The notes beneath the pieces were generated by a model. The model was not told the DNA's origin and made no database searches. It was given only the letters and a program-made list of their open reading frames with translations. Positions 38,101-50,395 of a DNA stretch of 64,000 bases are shown piece by piece. The stretch lies in the NCBI RefSeq assembly GCF_018320785.1, contig NC_054866.1, positions 35,503,000-35,566,999 on the forward strand, given 5' to 3'. Source of the DNA: Cheilinus undulatus. Lineage: Eukaryota; Chordata; Actinopteri; Labriformes; Labridae. Position 1 is the first letter of the stretch, and each line of letters opens with the position of its first letter. A program made the position numbers and the translations under genes.

Positions 38101-38845
38101 ATGCTTCCTGTGTTCTCTGACCTTCATCGGCAGGCCCTCTGAGTGGTCCTGCATGCTGAGACACACTGCATTCGGGATCACATTTGTCCTTTGTATTTCC
38201 TGTATTCTTGGGAAAACTATAGTTGTGCTGATGGCCTTCAGGGCTACACTCCCCGGCAGTAGTGTGATAAAATGGTTTGGGACTGCGCAGCAAAAGGTGA
38301 TCATCACTCTTTGCACACTGGTCCAGGTAAGAATGTTCAAGAATTTTGAATAGTTAGCTATAATCAAAAAAATGAATGAGTCAAATAAATGCCTTGTATT
38401 CTAGGTCATCATCTGTACAGCCTGGCTGTGTGTTGCTCCACCAACTCCACACAAGCTCATGCCTCCAAAGAGCGCTGTACTTATTCTCCTGTGCAACGAA
38501 GGTTCGCCTGTAGCCTTTGCTCTGGTCCTGGGCTACATCGGCCTCTTGGCTTGCCTCTGCCTCCTCTTGGCCTTCCTCGCAAGAAAGCTCCCAGATAACT
38601 TCAATGAGGCCAGACTCATCACCTTCAGCATGCTTATTTTTTGTGCTGTGTGGGTAGCTTTCGTTCCCGCCTACATCAGCTCTCCAGGGAAGTACTCCAC
38701 AGTCACAGAGGTGTTTGCAATCCTGGCCTCCAGTTATGGACTTCTGGGCTGCATCTTTGCCCCAAAGTGCTACATAATCTTACTAAGGCCAGAGAAGAAC
38801 ACAAGGAAACACCTCATGTCTAAAGGTTTTTCTAACAGATTTTAG
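35173..38845 (+). CDS. V2R/OlfC-type family C GPCR (gene 3), ten exons, 884 aa
   Basis: Intact-looking receptor on the opposite strand. Exons: 35173-35414, 35546-35849, 35989-36075, 36153-36260, 36387-36553, 36716-37193, 37298-37528, 37631-37754, 37854-38326, 38405-38845 (2655 nt, all phases match). A signal peptide follows the ATG at 35173. The Venus-flytrap domain spans about residues 40-539 ([50 protein letters not shown]). Exon 8 plus the start of exon 9 give nine cysteines ([22 protein letters not shown]). The 7TM domain spans about residues 612-865, ending [14 protein letters not shown]. In genes 1 and 2 the large lobe exon and the 7TM exon are each single. Here the first is cut into four (three extra introns) and the second into two. 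Intron 5 begins GC, not GT; all others are GT-AG. An AATAAA lies 58 nt after the stop. It is more diverged from genes 1 and 2 than they are from each other, so probably a different V2R subfamily. Confidence 0.92.
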
Positions 38846-38902
38846 GACACCACCAGTATCTCATGTTTTCTATGGACTTCTTTTGTTGTTCTAGCAAAGA
38901 TC

Positions 38903-38908
38903 AATAAA
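38903..38908 (+). promoter_or_regulatory. Poly(A) signal of gene 3
   Basis: A canonical AATAAA starts 58 nt after the TAG stop of the third V2R gene. Its position and strand fit the 3' end of that transcript. Confidence 0.6.
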
Positions 38909-38909
38909 A

Positions 38910-41160
38910 AAGATGCATGTCTTTACTAAACTCAGCTCACTTTAAATTGTGATATTTGTAAAAAAAACAAAACAAAAAAACATGTTATAGATGTTGGTCC
39001 TTGAAAATGAACTCTGTTTTTACCACCAGATGGTAGTAGTGTGCTTCTTGGGCTGCCTTCTTTCATTAGTCATGTGCAATCGGGGAATACAACCATGCAG
39101 TCACACAGATTATTCTTTTATTCTTATTCTTTCCTTTAATGTTATTCTTACCCACACTTTCCCCATTCTGTTTGTTTATTGGCCACTTATGGGAGTTTGT
39201 TACCAGATTCATGCAGTAGTTCTACTTCAGCTTTATTAAATTAAAAGTTAGGTAGAAAGAAGGACAGGCAGTTTAAACAAATCACAATACTGAAACAATG
39301 TTTGAAACAGAAGTAAGGTTATCTTGAGAACTCCAGCATCTGTTACAAGACTTCAAAAATATTATACAGTGAAATGATTAGTGAAAAACAAAATTAACCA
39401 AACTCCTCTTGAATTAAATGGTTTTATTGTTCCAGCAACATGATACTGCTTTGACGTCCTCAGAACGTGAAGGACAGCTAAATGCAAGATCTGAATGAGA
39501 TTTGGCAGCAGTGTCCATGCTGATTTGGCTCTGAGATAGAATGATGAGGCCCAAGGTCTCTGAGGTATGCTGTGGAAATCCCAGCTGTCATTGGTTAATT
39601 AAATCCTCATACTCCAGAGGCCTTTACATACAAACATCACGCCTGGCTGTTCCCTACAATAACAAACCGAAACGTCACACATTTTTCCCTCTTCTGCTCT
39701 TCACAGCTGTGTTCAGCCCAACATTGATTATACTGCAGTGATTGATCTGTTGTTCCTCCAAAGGTAGAGAAATAAATTGGGAGATGGAGAGGCGTCACGT
39801 CTCTTGACGTCCATCGGGGACAGATTGAAGGCAGAGGTGTTATGAGGATGCAGATGGACAGCATTGTTTTATGGACACAATACTTTGCTATTTACATTTA
39901 TTTCTAACCTTCATTCTTCTTAACCTTTGCATTTTCAACACATCTGTCCTCTGTGTTGGCAGAAAGACAGCACTTTGCTCTTAAAAGCACATAGCACCTC
40001 CTCATTGCAAAAAGTAAGCCTTAACAACACTATTTATAGAGCCTATAAATGAGTCATCTCCTTTTAAATGGAATAACATGAAGAAGACAAATACAGTGGG
40101 TTTTTTTTCTATAAAATGAATAGCCAATAAAAATCAAAGGTGCATGGAGAAAAAAGGGCTCTTAAAAACAAATGAAAAGCGTGAGTTTGGGAATAAATCA
40201 AGAGTTCAAAAGAAATCCTTAGTAGACACGATATACTTAAGGTTTACCCACAGTGTACTGATAAACATGGGAATAGGGTTGTAACAATCTCAAAATTTTA
40301 ACTTTAATATCACACTACTTATACCATGATTTGATACTACTGCAAAAAATCTACATGTATTAGGGAAAAACACCGAAATTTGAAACTTATTATTGAAGAT
40401 AGTTGCGAACAGATGTAGGCACAGTTAAAGTTTAACTCAGCAAACTGTTAACCCAGGAACAAAAGCACTAACCTGGATGGCAACAAAACAGCATCTTTTT
40501 TTGCAATGTCTGTAGATTTTAGTTCTTAAGAAGCCATGATGACCTCAAAAATTCAAAGTATCACATAACTGTATGGAAAAACCAGAAGTAAGAGATACTT
40601 TTTAAGTATAATTTCCGAGTGCACAGGAGGTGGTATGCCCTCTCTTTGTCTGTGATCCATCTTACCGTAAAAGTTCAGGGTTTGGATTTTTCCCCTTTCT
40701 CGGGTAAAAAATAAACTGTGTTAACCCAGCATACATTTATTGTTGGAACAGCTCCTCTTTGAGTTAGTTACACAATGACATCTTTCACAGACTTTCTTTC
40801 TCTTCCCTCCATTGCCAGTGTTAAATATGATAAAGTGAAGTTAAAAAGAGAAAACATTAACAAATAACACATTTCTTTGGAGGTAAAGGTTTGGATATTT
40901 TTTATTAACTTCCATGTTATTAGATTAATTTAAAATGTATGCAATTAGTTAATGATTATCAGATGTGTGCCCTGCTCCAGGAGCAAACTCCTACACACCA
41001 TGTGTTACCACCTTATTTGTGCAATAAAGACAGTGTGCAGGAGTATGCTTGCAATTTTTGATATACAGTATCTGTCTTTCAAAATGGAAGCAGTTATTTT
41101 AAAGTTAATTTACCCCACCTTTCTATCCAGTTAATGTAAACCCTGCTCTGTACCCATTGG
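38910..41160. other. No recognisable gene
   Basis: Spacer downstream of gene 3. Short frames only. The stretch at 40275-40400 (GGGTTGTAACAATCTCAAAA) resembles old hAT-like ends but has no partner. Confidence 0.4.
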
Positions 41161-41171
41161 CAATCAAGGTA

Positions 41172-42178
41172 CAGTTGAAACCAGAAGTTTACATACACTA
41201 TATAAAAAGGCACATAAACTTTTTTTTCTCACCGTAAATAACATCATCAGATTAAACCTTTCCTGTTTTTGGTCAATTAGGATTACCAAAATTATTTCTA
41301 TTTGCTAAATGCCAGAATAATGAGAAAAGGATTTTTTTTAGACAATTTTTATTACTTTTTTCAAAGTCAGAAGTTTACATACACTAAGATTACTATGCCT
41401 ATAAACAATTTGGGAAAGCCCAGATGATGATGTCATGTCTTTGGAAGCCTCTGATAGGTTGGCATAGAATAACTGTGTATTCTGTGCTATAAAATCGATC
41501 TGATCTGTTGCTTCTATGAGTTGGATTTTTAACTGTTGCCCTGACAAGAAGTAACTTTTAATGGCACGTTCTGAAGGGATATTTTGACATCAGTAATCTC
41601 CAGACTTTGTTGAATATGTACAGAATTAAACAACAGAAAAATACATTTGAAATATTTTGTCAAATGGACAGTGACCCCAAGCATACTGCCAAACTGGTTA
41701 CAAAGTGGCTTAAGGATAACAAAGTCAATGTTTTGGAGTGGCTATCACAAAGCCCTGATCTCAATCCCATTGAAAATTTATGGGCAGAGCTGAAAAGGCA
41801 TGTGCGAGCAAGGCGGCCTACAAACTTGGCTCAGTTACACCAGTTCTGCCAGGAGGAATAGGCCAAAATTCCTGCAAACTATTGTGAGAAGCTTGTGGAA
41901 GCATATCCAAAACATTTGACCCAAGTCATACAGTTTAAACGCAATGCTACCAAATACTAATGTAATGTATGTAAACTTCTGACTCTCAAGAAAATAATAA
42001 AAAAAATGTCTAAAAAAATGATCTCTTCTATTATTTTGGCATTTAGCAAATAGAAATAATTTTGGTAATCCTAATTGACCAAAAACAGGAAAAGTTTAAT
42101 CTAATTTAATGTTAGACGGTGAGAAAAAAAGTTTATGTGCCTTTTTATATAGTGTATGTAAACTTCTGGTTTCAACTG
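41172..42178 (+). mobile_element. Tc1-like transposon with IR/DR ends, internally deleted
   Basis: A 1007 bp element with long near-perfect terminal inverted repeats of about 190 bp (CAGTTGAAACCAGAAGTTTA at the outside), flanked by TA on each side. Each arm also has an inner copy of the binding repeat (CAGAAGTTTACATACACTA near 41370 and its inverse near 41965). This is the IR/DR layout of the salmonid-type Tc1 elements to which Sleeping Beauty belongs. The transposase is reduced to its C-terminal part at 41660-41960 ([11 protein letters not shown], then [19 protein letters not shown]). The DNA-binding domain and first catalytic region are gone, so it cannot move by itself. Confidence 0.88.
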
Positions 42179-42282
42179 TATATCCTTGACTGCTAGACAG
42201 TGTTTGCCTCTGAGGATGGATGTGAATTTCTCAGCAGTGGCCAGCATTCAGCATTGAACAACTTATTCTAAGGGGTGGGGGA

Positions 42283-42428
42283 CTTTTTTTCTTTATTTGA
42301 TAGAACAGCTGAAGAAAGACAGGACAGGAGAGAGTGGGGGAAGAGACCAGGAACCAGACCTGTGACCACGGGGTTGAGGACTATAGTTTCTGCATATGGG
42401 TGCCTACTCTACCAACTAAGCTAACCCT
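42283..42428 (-). repeat. tRNA-derived SINE
   Basis: On the minus strand the head contains the A-box-like TTAGCTTAGTTGG and a B-box-like GGTCTGGTTCC. It is followed by a pyrimidine-rich body and a 3' end CTATCAAATAAAG with an A-rich tail. Same family as 47120-47288. Confidence 0.6.
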
Positions 42429-42718
42429 AACCCACATTAAGCAGATTCCATTTCTGTGTGTCGTTTATATGTCTACAAAGTCAACAATGTCATTTCTTTA
42501 TCCAAATTTCCAAAGGTAGCGATGTTCTGCTTTTGACTCTCAATGAGGCAGCAGCCACTATGTTTGAAAAATGAAGTCATCCCCACCCTAATAGCTGTCT
42601 AGAATAGATTAGAATAGAAAACTATATTAGTAGTCTTGTGGTAGATGCAATTATGAGTTGTACTAGGGTAGATAGAAGGGGGATGTAGGGCATCAGCCAA
42701 GTCTGGTTGGGGTGATTG

Positions 42719-43072
42719 CTAATCCAAATCAGGGCACCTCAGCCTAGCACTGCTTCCCCCACACACTAAGCCGGGGTTGGCTGAATGTGGCGTTGCTCTT
42801 TGTGCTGCAATGGCCATGTTGTAGGTTAGGTAAGAAAGAGAATGTTGGCATGGTGGGTGGTGAGAGCTAGCATGGACGGGGACAGCTCTGGGACACTTGG
42901 AGATCACTGTTGAGCCCTCTGGAGGTGTCGTGGGACTAACTGAATGAAACACTGGTGAAGGGGGTTCCAACTTGACAACTTGAACTGTTGGCTTCTTGCA
43001 AATAGGAGGCAAGTAAGGATTTAACTGGGTTAAGTACTTCTTCACTGAGCTCTTTTCCTTTCTATAGAGCAC
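42719..43072 (-). other. Unrecognised 117-codon open frame
   Basis: A proline- and serine-rich frame (LEPPSPVFHSVSPTTPPEGS) with no recognised domain, no signal peptide and no clear splice context. It may be part of an old repeat. Not supported as a gene. Confidence 0.15.
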
Positions 43073-43349
43073 AGGTATCTTATTTTTACTTCATATTTCA
43101 TATTTCAGATGGGAACCTCCAAGTTAAATTGTTGATTTTTACAGCAGAAATAAACATGTTTACAGTGTGGTACAAAAAAACAGTTATTGGATTAAATAAG
43201 GATATTGATTGAGGAATTATTAGAGGCATGGTTGGTATAGCTGCATGTCAGTGTTTTGAGTACAGTGGAGTGGTGTGTAAGGAGGCTTCAGACTTGCCTT
43301 ATTGCTCCCTTTTTGTCTGGTACAAGGTTGATCTAAAGTTTAAGTTTGA

Positions 43350-43800
43350 GACTTCAATCCATCTATCAATCCATCCATCTTGCTCTGCTTATCTGGGGCC
43401 AGGTCACGATGGTAGCAGGCTGAGCATATCAACCCAGACAGCAAAACTTTCTGACTCCTTCTGGGGGATCTCTGAGCACTCCAGAACCAGACAGGATCTA
43501 TAATCCCTCCAGTGCATTCTGGGTCCTCCCCGAGGTCAACTCCCAGCTGGAGGTGTCCGTAAGACCTCAAAAGGGAAGCATCCAGGAGTCATTGTGATCA
43601 GATGATCGAACCACCTCCTCTGGCTCCTCTCAATGCAAAGGAGCAGTAGTTCTACTCATAGTTCCTTCAGGATGCCTGAACTCCTCAGGCTATCTCCAAG
43701 GCTGAGCCCAGACACTCTCCGCAGAAAACTCATTTCAGTTTCCACAGTCTTATTCTTCTGGTCATTACCCTGAGTCCATGACCGTAGTTGAGGTTTGGGA
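43350..43800 (-). mobile_element. Non-LTR retrotransposon (LINE) 3' fragment
   Basis: On the minus strand the fragment encodes, with several stops, the C-terminal end of a reverse-transcriptase polyprotein common in fish: MSFLRRVSGLSLGD, IERSQRRWFDHLI, and PRGGPRMHWRDY near the end. The unit closes with GATGG repeats, a usual LINE 3' tail. Truncated at the 5' side and dead. Confidence 0.75.
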
Positions 43801-43859
43801 GGTAGATTGACACTGTGTTTTTTATATGGTGGCTACCCCGATTTAAAAGCCCCCTTAAG

Positions 43860-45260
43860 TAACCAAATGGCTGATGTCTCTAGCGTTTTATTCAGAATTT
43901 TGTACAGTCTATAGTCACAGTTCAAACATAGACAGTGGCTAACACTCACTTCAGCTGTCTGAGCCCATTTAATCTGATTTCAGTTCAGGGGCATAAAGTT
44001 TGAAGAAATAGTATTATAATACAGATTAGTAAAAAGTAAGGTGTCCTTTTCTTTGTCTGCATTTGTTGGTCCTATATTCTCTGCTTCTGATGTTTTTTTG
44101 TTTTTTTTTTTTCAATCACACATGGGTGTTTACCTCAGCAAAGACAGAGGATACAAAATAATGTCATGGATGTGAAGTAATGAAATGATAACTTGGTGTG
44201 AAATGAAGTGCAAGCACTGATTAGACCAAGATACAGGGAGGATTTCATCACACAAACACCTTTCTAGTAAATTCAACAGAAATATTGTAAGTGTAATTCA
44301 ATGCAGCCTACAGCGGTTACTTTATTTGACAATTTCAACGGTGTTGCTTTGATTGAAAAAGTCTGTTTGAGAAGGAGTTACAGGAGGAGTACAGTATTTA
44401 GGAAATATTCTGTTGTGTGTTTTTCTGTTGAGAATCCACTAATGACTTTCATTTGGCAGAATGCTACTTGAGACTTTTCTGCCTATCTAATTTGATGTGT
44501 TAGCAACTTACACCTGTTATTGTAGAGGGTTACATCTGTTTTAGTCTGAAGATTAATTTAACCCACCCTTATGTAATTTGCATAGCAATTCAAAACCAGA
44601 AATGTGCTGCACAAAAACTCTTCTAATAGACAGACAACTGAAAGAAGGTCACCCCAGCCCTCAATTCATGTGAAAAGTAACAACAAAAATATGTTCAAAG
44701 ACTCAAACACAGTAACAGACGAACTGAAGAAGGGGGCATTTTCATGCATTTTCAATTCAGCATTTCTGGAAAAATGTAAAAAAAAAAAGAGGTGAAATAT
44801 CTGACACGTTGATTTTAATCAATTGGACCAAACAAGTAGAAAAATATGCAGCAACAAAATATGAAAACCATTGTGAAATAAAGAAGGAACAGAAAAACCT
44901 TCCCAGATAGCGGCTCGACAGTATTAAGGAAAATACAAATAACTGCATATTCGTGTAACTAACTCAAAGGGGACCATAGCTGGATAAATGGGCTCATATC
45001 CTGAAACAAAGCTAAACATTAAGAGCCATTTAACGCAGCAGTAGGGCTATTGCGTTTACTGCGAGGTCCTATAATTCTGTTATAGCCGTCAGAATAAATT
45101 GCACGAAATGCACTAGTGTTACTAATGACACCATTAAGGGAAAGATGTAGAACAGGGTTTTTGTTTGTGAGGAAAGTGTACATATCATTGACACTGTTTA
45201 AGGATTACATTAGGCTTCAGCACTTAATGAGTGATACATGTCTCGCACAGATTCATACAA
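43860..45260. other. No recognisable gene
   Basis: AT-rich spacer. Frames of 60-odd codons without motifs. Confidence 0.4.
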
Positions 45261-45268
45261 TCCTCTTT

Positions 45269-45463
45269 TCAGGATGACAGCATCTCTGGGACCATAATCC
45301 CAGCTGTGTGTAGTTTTTCTTTCTTGACACCATTACTTTCCGGGTAGCCTTTCTCCAACTTTCTTTCACCTATTATGTAGAGAGAGCCAGTGTCACAGAG
45401 GGGATGAGCACCATAGAAACTGCAGCCGAATCTAATGGTCTCTTCCATAATAGCACCATTCAC
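45269..45463 (-). other. Unrecognised 64-codon open frame with exon-like features
   Basis: The minus-strand frame contains FGCSFYGAHPLCDTGSLYII followed by an in-frame AG|GTGAAAG that could serve as a splice donor. I cannot assign it to a family and see no matching acceptor or neighbouring exon. Likely chance, but less AT-biased than its surroundings. Confidence 0.15.
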
Positions 45464-46002
45464 TCAGGCTCGTGTGGTAGCCTTCATAATATAGGGCAGG
45501 GAATGATCCTGAGGTCTCAAAAATCCTCTGAAAATGAGAAAGCTGCAGTGATGATGGCTTTTTTATTTAGATATATGGTATGAGTCACTGTGCTAATCTC
45601 ATTAAAAAATCAGATTCATGTTTGGGTTTCTAAAACGAGACGACGGATGAGAAATGTGATGAAAGAATGCAATATAGAGATGCAGAGATTGTCATAGTGA
45701 ATAATGAGTGTGAGATTGAACAGTTCTCACAATGTGTGAAACATAAACACACATTTAGTGTGCGATGACTGAATGTTTACGATGAGCCGTCAGGGTGGCA
45801 CCACAGTAAGTCCAGAGCTGTTAATGTGATGACATATGTTTATTGCAATTTACTGTAGGCACAGGAATAAATGGAGATCATTCTCTGCAGTGTGTTTAAC
45901 AGGCTGCAGTGTCAAGGCTCTAATTAAATTATCTGGAGATGTGAAAGAAAAAGGATATTTTAATTCAGATATTAATATCAGAATATGTATGTCTGCAAGG
46001 CT

Positions 46003-46095
46003 GCATGATGGTGTAGTGGTTAGCACTGTCACTTCACAGTTTGAACCCCATGAAGTTTGCATATTCTTCCTGTGTGGCTTCGGCTCTCCAGCTTA
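46003..46095 (+). repeat. Teleost repeat R2, head fragment
   Basis: GGTGTAGTGGTTAGCACTGT, CACTTCACAG, GTTTGAACCCC and GTTTGCATATTCT follow the order of this repeat's tRNA-like 5' head. The body is missing. Confidence 0.6.
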
Positions 46096-47119
46096 CTTTG
46101 TCATGATGAATGCCATCACAAGGGTGTAACAGTACACCCAGCTATCACTACATATAACTATACTGTGTCACTGGGGGATTGTAACAATTTCAAGTCAAAC
46201 TAAAAGAGATGGCATATTCAAATGCGTATTCACGGGCTTAATTCCCCTGTCTACCTCTATAATAAGGCTGTGATGGCATACTCAATGTCTGAGGATAAGA
46301 ACACAGAAAAATTATTTTACAAGTCTTGCTGTGTTTACTTATTTTTAACTGTGCTAGTAGTCTTGAGTTTCACTTCTCTCTTGCTGAGGTGTGTCAGACT
46401 GCTCCTGACAACACCACCTTTCCTGATCTGGGCTTTCACAGTATAAGCACTCAAGCAAAATGACAACTACAGACTTTTATCGTGAAGAACGTAGATCTGG
46501 AGAGGAAAGAACACACGTTTTAACTGATTACTGTGCTTCACGTTGATTACACCGAGACAAACAAGTGATGTTTGGCTTGTTGGCTGGCTTTCTTTGTGTT
46601 GGAGCTAAAAAATGCTGATGACTGGGCTCAGACTGAGGCCTTGTCCACATAGGCAGGTATTTTTGGAAACAAAGGAATGCAACAGCGGACATAGTGAAAC
46701 TTTCTTAACTGGTCTGCTGCAGAACTTCCAATATGCTTACACTATGTTAATAAACAGAGATGCCTGAATGGACTACAGAGAACACTGCTGCTTTATAAAA
46801 CACTCCAAAGACACAACTTAACAGCAACATTGGCAGTTTGGAGAGGCCTGGTTGAGGTTGACTGGACAACTTTGAAGAAGAAATGATCATTTCAGTGGAA
46901 CGGAGGGAGAATTTTCACACAATAAGGAAATGCCGGTGAGTGAGCTGCTTCACCCACACAGTAAAGGGCCGACTACTGTTGGCATGGTGGGTTCTTTACA
47001 ACAGAGCATTTTTGCATCTACATGTGGATGAAGATGTTTCCAAAATGATGACTTGGACAAGGGTTTTTTGTTTTTTGTTTTTTTTTTGGTTTTGTCTTTT
47101 TTTTGGGGGGGGGGGTATT

Positions 47120-47288
47120 TTTAGAAAATTGTACCTTTATTTGATAGGATAGCTGAAGAGAGATGGGAGAGAATGGGGGTAAGACATGAGACATGCGCCA
47201 AGAACAGGAATCTATTCAGGGACCAGTATGTCGAGGACTGTAGCCTCTGCTTATGGGGCCAGATTTACCAACTGAGCTACACCGGTGC
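47120..47288 (-). repeat. tRNA-derived SINE
   Basis: The minus-strand head GGTGTAGCTCAGTTGGTAAA is a clear tRNA-like A box. The body is pyrimidine-rich and the 3' end reads CTATCCTATCAAATAAAG. Adjacent G- and T-tracts (47080-47116 on the plus strand) mark its tail side. Confidence 0.7.
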
Positions 47289-47299
47289 TAAAGAGGGTT

Positions 47300-48825
47300 A
47301 TTTTTCGAGACAGATAAGGAAAAACCTCTGGTTTTAAAAAATACCTGGCTATGTGGACAAGGCATGAGCTGTTGTCTGTCTTATCACTCTACTGTGCTAA
47401 TGGTAACATCATTCTCCCTCCTGTGACAGTGTTGCCATTACATGGCAGAATTTTTACTAGTGACACTATTGATTACTGCTCACCATGAACTGTGCAAAGG
47501 TTCCCCACGATTCTCTGTGTAGTGCTCATTTTGCACTTGAAATCCTAAAAATGTTAGTATTAGCTGCCTGCAAATAATTTCATGAAGCATATGGCATTTT
47601 CCATAGCAACAGCTAATTTACATCAGAAGCACTGGATGGCCAACTATCAAAGCGAGCAACCATCAGCATAACACTTTAGAACACCACCTTGGTAACTTTC
47701 AACCAAATAAGATGCTGAAAACAGAAAGAGTACTCACAAATGCCTCTGTTTGTAGTCTGGTGAGCATACTGACATCTAAATGAAACACTAAGCAGAGGTT
47801 TTCATGTACAGCTACATAGGCAAGAAGGATCTTGTTTGCTTAAAGATTACTGCCTGAGCACAGAAAAGTTTTTTCAGTCCAGTCTCCAGAAGTCTCTCTG
47901 TTTGTGAGCACCCTCAGGGTGACTCACCTCATTCGACAGTCACTGACATTTGTGTTCAGTAGGCTAGTTCTGTTTAGATACTGTCTCTTGCTTTAGTCGC
48001 TCCCAAATACATCTAGAAGATAATGGTAGACTGAAATGCTCAGTAGACTATTGTCAACACTGGCATTTCCATCAATGGTCACATGTCTGCAACGAGTCAT
48101 TAAATACATGCACATCACAAGTGGGAAAAATGTCTTAGAGATTGTGAATTTGAATTTTCTCAACTTTGTGTTTCTTAACTTTTCTTTCACATCCTTCACT
48201 AGTTGGGTCATTACAATCAGCTGAACAGTGACAACCATCAGCCCAAATCCTCCAGAACATTCATGCATGTAGTTATCTTGGTAGCTCATTTGGCAAAAGT
48301 GGGTTTCAGATCAGCTTCTTGGTATGGCACAGTTTTACATGCTGCATCATGTTGTATTGTTTATCCATCTGTTGCAATATTTGCCTACTTTGTGCTTTGT
48401 CTCACCATGCCCTACCTTGAAACAGGATATAACCTCATTATCTTCACTTGCTTCCACCATTTCTGTAAGTCTCTCCTTTTCATTTTTTAATGTCAAACAG
48501 GTGAAGGCAATGGCAGAAAGGGCTCTAGACTGGATGAACAGCTGCCAAGGGCCTCTTAATCGAACCGATAAAAAAAGATGAGAACTTGTAGCGAACAAAA
48601 GCACTCTAGAAGTGTATTAACTAAACAGTCATTTTTTGGTCATGGGGGAAAAAAATGGTGTGATCAGTCCCAGAGTGTTTTGCAAGTAGCTTGCAATCTT
48701 AATTTCTGGACAACTTCTGATAGCATTCCTCCTTCATTACGTGAAATTCATCCATGAAACAAAAACAGTGGATTAATGTTTAGTAATTACATGTGATTGA
48801 ATGTGTTCTTTATTAAACATTTCCT
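47300..48825. other. No recognisable gene
   Basis: Overlapping frames of 85-98 codons on both strands at 47993-48604 have hydrophobic stretches but match no receptor family I know. Confidence 0.35.
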
Positions 48826-48829
48826 GTCC

Positions 48830-48960
48830 TAGCCCTGCGATTGACTGGTGACAAGTCCAGGGTGTACCCCACCTCTTGCCCAGTGACAGCTGGGATAGGC
48901 TCCAGCCCCCTGCGACCTCCAACGGTATAAGCGATATAGAAAATGATGGATGGATGGATG
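48830..48960 (+). repeat. Teleost repeat R2, 3' tail with GATG microsatellite
   Basis: Carries the typical tail: TCCAGGGTGTACCCCACCTC, CAGTGACAGCTGGGATAGGC, TCCAGCCCCCTGCGACC, then (GATG)n at 48943-48960. Confidence 0.75.
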
Positions 48961-50229
48961 TCCTGTCCTTAATTCAAAACAGAAGGGAGGTTTTCAGAGC
49001 TCAGAAGCAAATCTCTTTTTGTCTTCAGGGCCTATAGCACTATTAGAGTTGGGGCAGGGGGGTGGAGTTACACTTTTGAGGAGGAGGAGAACTCACAGCA
49101 AAAAACAAGAATGAGACACAGCAACAGAACAGCAACAGCAAATTGACAAGACCCGTCCTGTTAAAACTAAAGGTTGCTTGCAGTCACATGATCTCTATAA
49201 TGTGCAAATGTCAGATGGGGGAAGTGAAGAACAGCTGTTAGGAATCTATGGCAATTGAAGGAAAGTTAGAAGTTTTAGAAGTTAAAGTTTTAAATGGTAC
49301 TGCATGCTGCAACTATCATCAGAAAATATTTTCTGTACATTAGGCATGATCCTTGCAATTTTCAAAACATTTTTTTTTTTTTTGTTCCCACAGGTTACCT
49401 GGCTGGAGCTGACTGATATCAGACATTACTTAGTCTGGCAGAATACTGAGAGACAAAAGTCTTGAGGAGTCTTGTCCTGAGCTAAGAGGCAAGCTGCACC
49501 CCTGTGACAGCTTTTCTCCCATTTTTTGTTAAACATGTTTGTAACTGAAATGGTGATATACTGTACTATTAACCACATTAACCTTGTGGTATGAGCAACC
49601 ATGTAATGGTGTTGTTTATGAATGAGGAATTTCTACAAAACAGCTCTTTATGTGAGCCACAGAAGCCAGGTCCGGTTTAAGACCCAGTTTCCTTTTTATC
49701 CATTTTTGTCCTACTTAATACACATTGAAAAAATGCAACAAAATAAGAAATGTACCAAATGTAGAGCCGTTTGAAGCCAATAGATTGATTCTTATTACTG
49801 AGCTGAGCCTAATGAACCAGATTTCTAAAACCAGATGGATTTCCCTATACAACAAGCAAGTCTGTACAGACACCAGCTGTGGTAACACAAGCATGATGAG
49901 AGTTTACTGTGCAAAGCTGCGTTGCTCCAAACCAGACCACTTTTTAGAAATGGACCACACACAAGTGTTGTCTGATAATGCTTGTCCAGGCTTTAGATGG
50001 AGGTTTTAAATCCTTGTCTGCTGATGTTTCTCTGTGGGCTTTTTAAACATTTGGCCTGAATGTTTTTCCATTTTTTTCAACCCCAATTTGAATGTTTGGC
50101 ACAGCACAAAACTTTGGCAATACTGATAGCGCTTCTTAAAAAGAGAAATCACTTTTGTCCCCTGTCCCCCATCTGGAGTTCTTTGCTGTGACGTGATGTC
50201 AAACAACCTATAATAATTAAGACTTCTCT

Positions 50230-50395
50230 AGCTTTATAGCTCAGTGGTTTACATCACTGACTTTCTTAAAAGAGATTAGAAGTTTGAATCCCAGTCAGGG
50301 CACAATGACTATCCGGTGTGGGCCTTTGGGCAAGGTCCTTAATGCAGGGATACCTGCCCCTTCGTCGCCTTGTACAAATTACATTTTAAAATTGT
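50230..50395 (+). repeat. tRNA-derived SINE (second family)
   Basis: The head GCTTTATAGCTCAGTGGTTT contains a clear A box, and AGAAGTTTGAATCCCAGTC holds the B box about 40 nt later. The downstream tail GGCCTTTGGGCAAGGTCCTT recurs in fish SINEs. The anticodon arm does not fold well, so this is not a functional tRNA gene. Confidence 0.7.

Noticed and set aside
41607..41861. Host gene encoding an 84-residue protein
   Set aside because: It is the C-terminal remnant of a Tc1 transposase within clear inverted repeats and TA flanks.
47993..48490. Possible olfactory or V1R-like receptor pseudogene
   Set aside because: Overlapping hydrophobic frames on both strands, but no conserved motif of OR, ORA or TAAR receptors could be aligned.
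48943..48960. GATG repeats as a possible CRISPR-like or regulatory array
   Set aside because: Simple microsatellite at the tail of a known type of fish repeat; no spacer structure.
50230..50301. Functional tRNA gene
   Set aside because: A and B boxes are present, but the anticodon and acceptor arms do not pair convincingly and a SINE tail follows.
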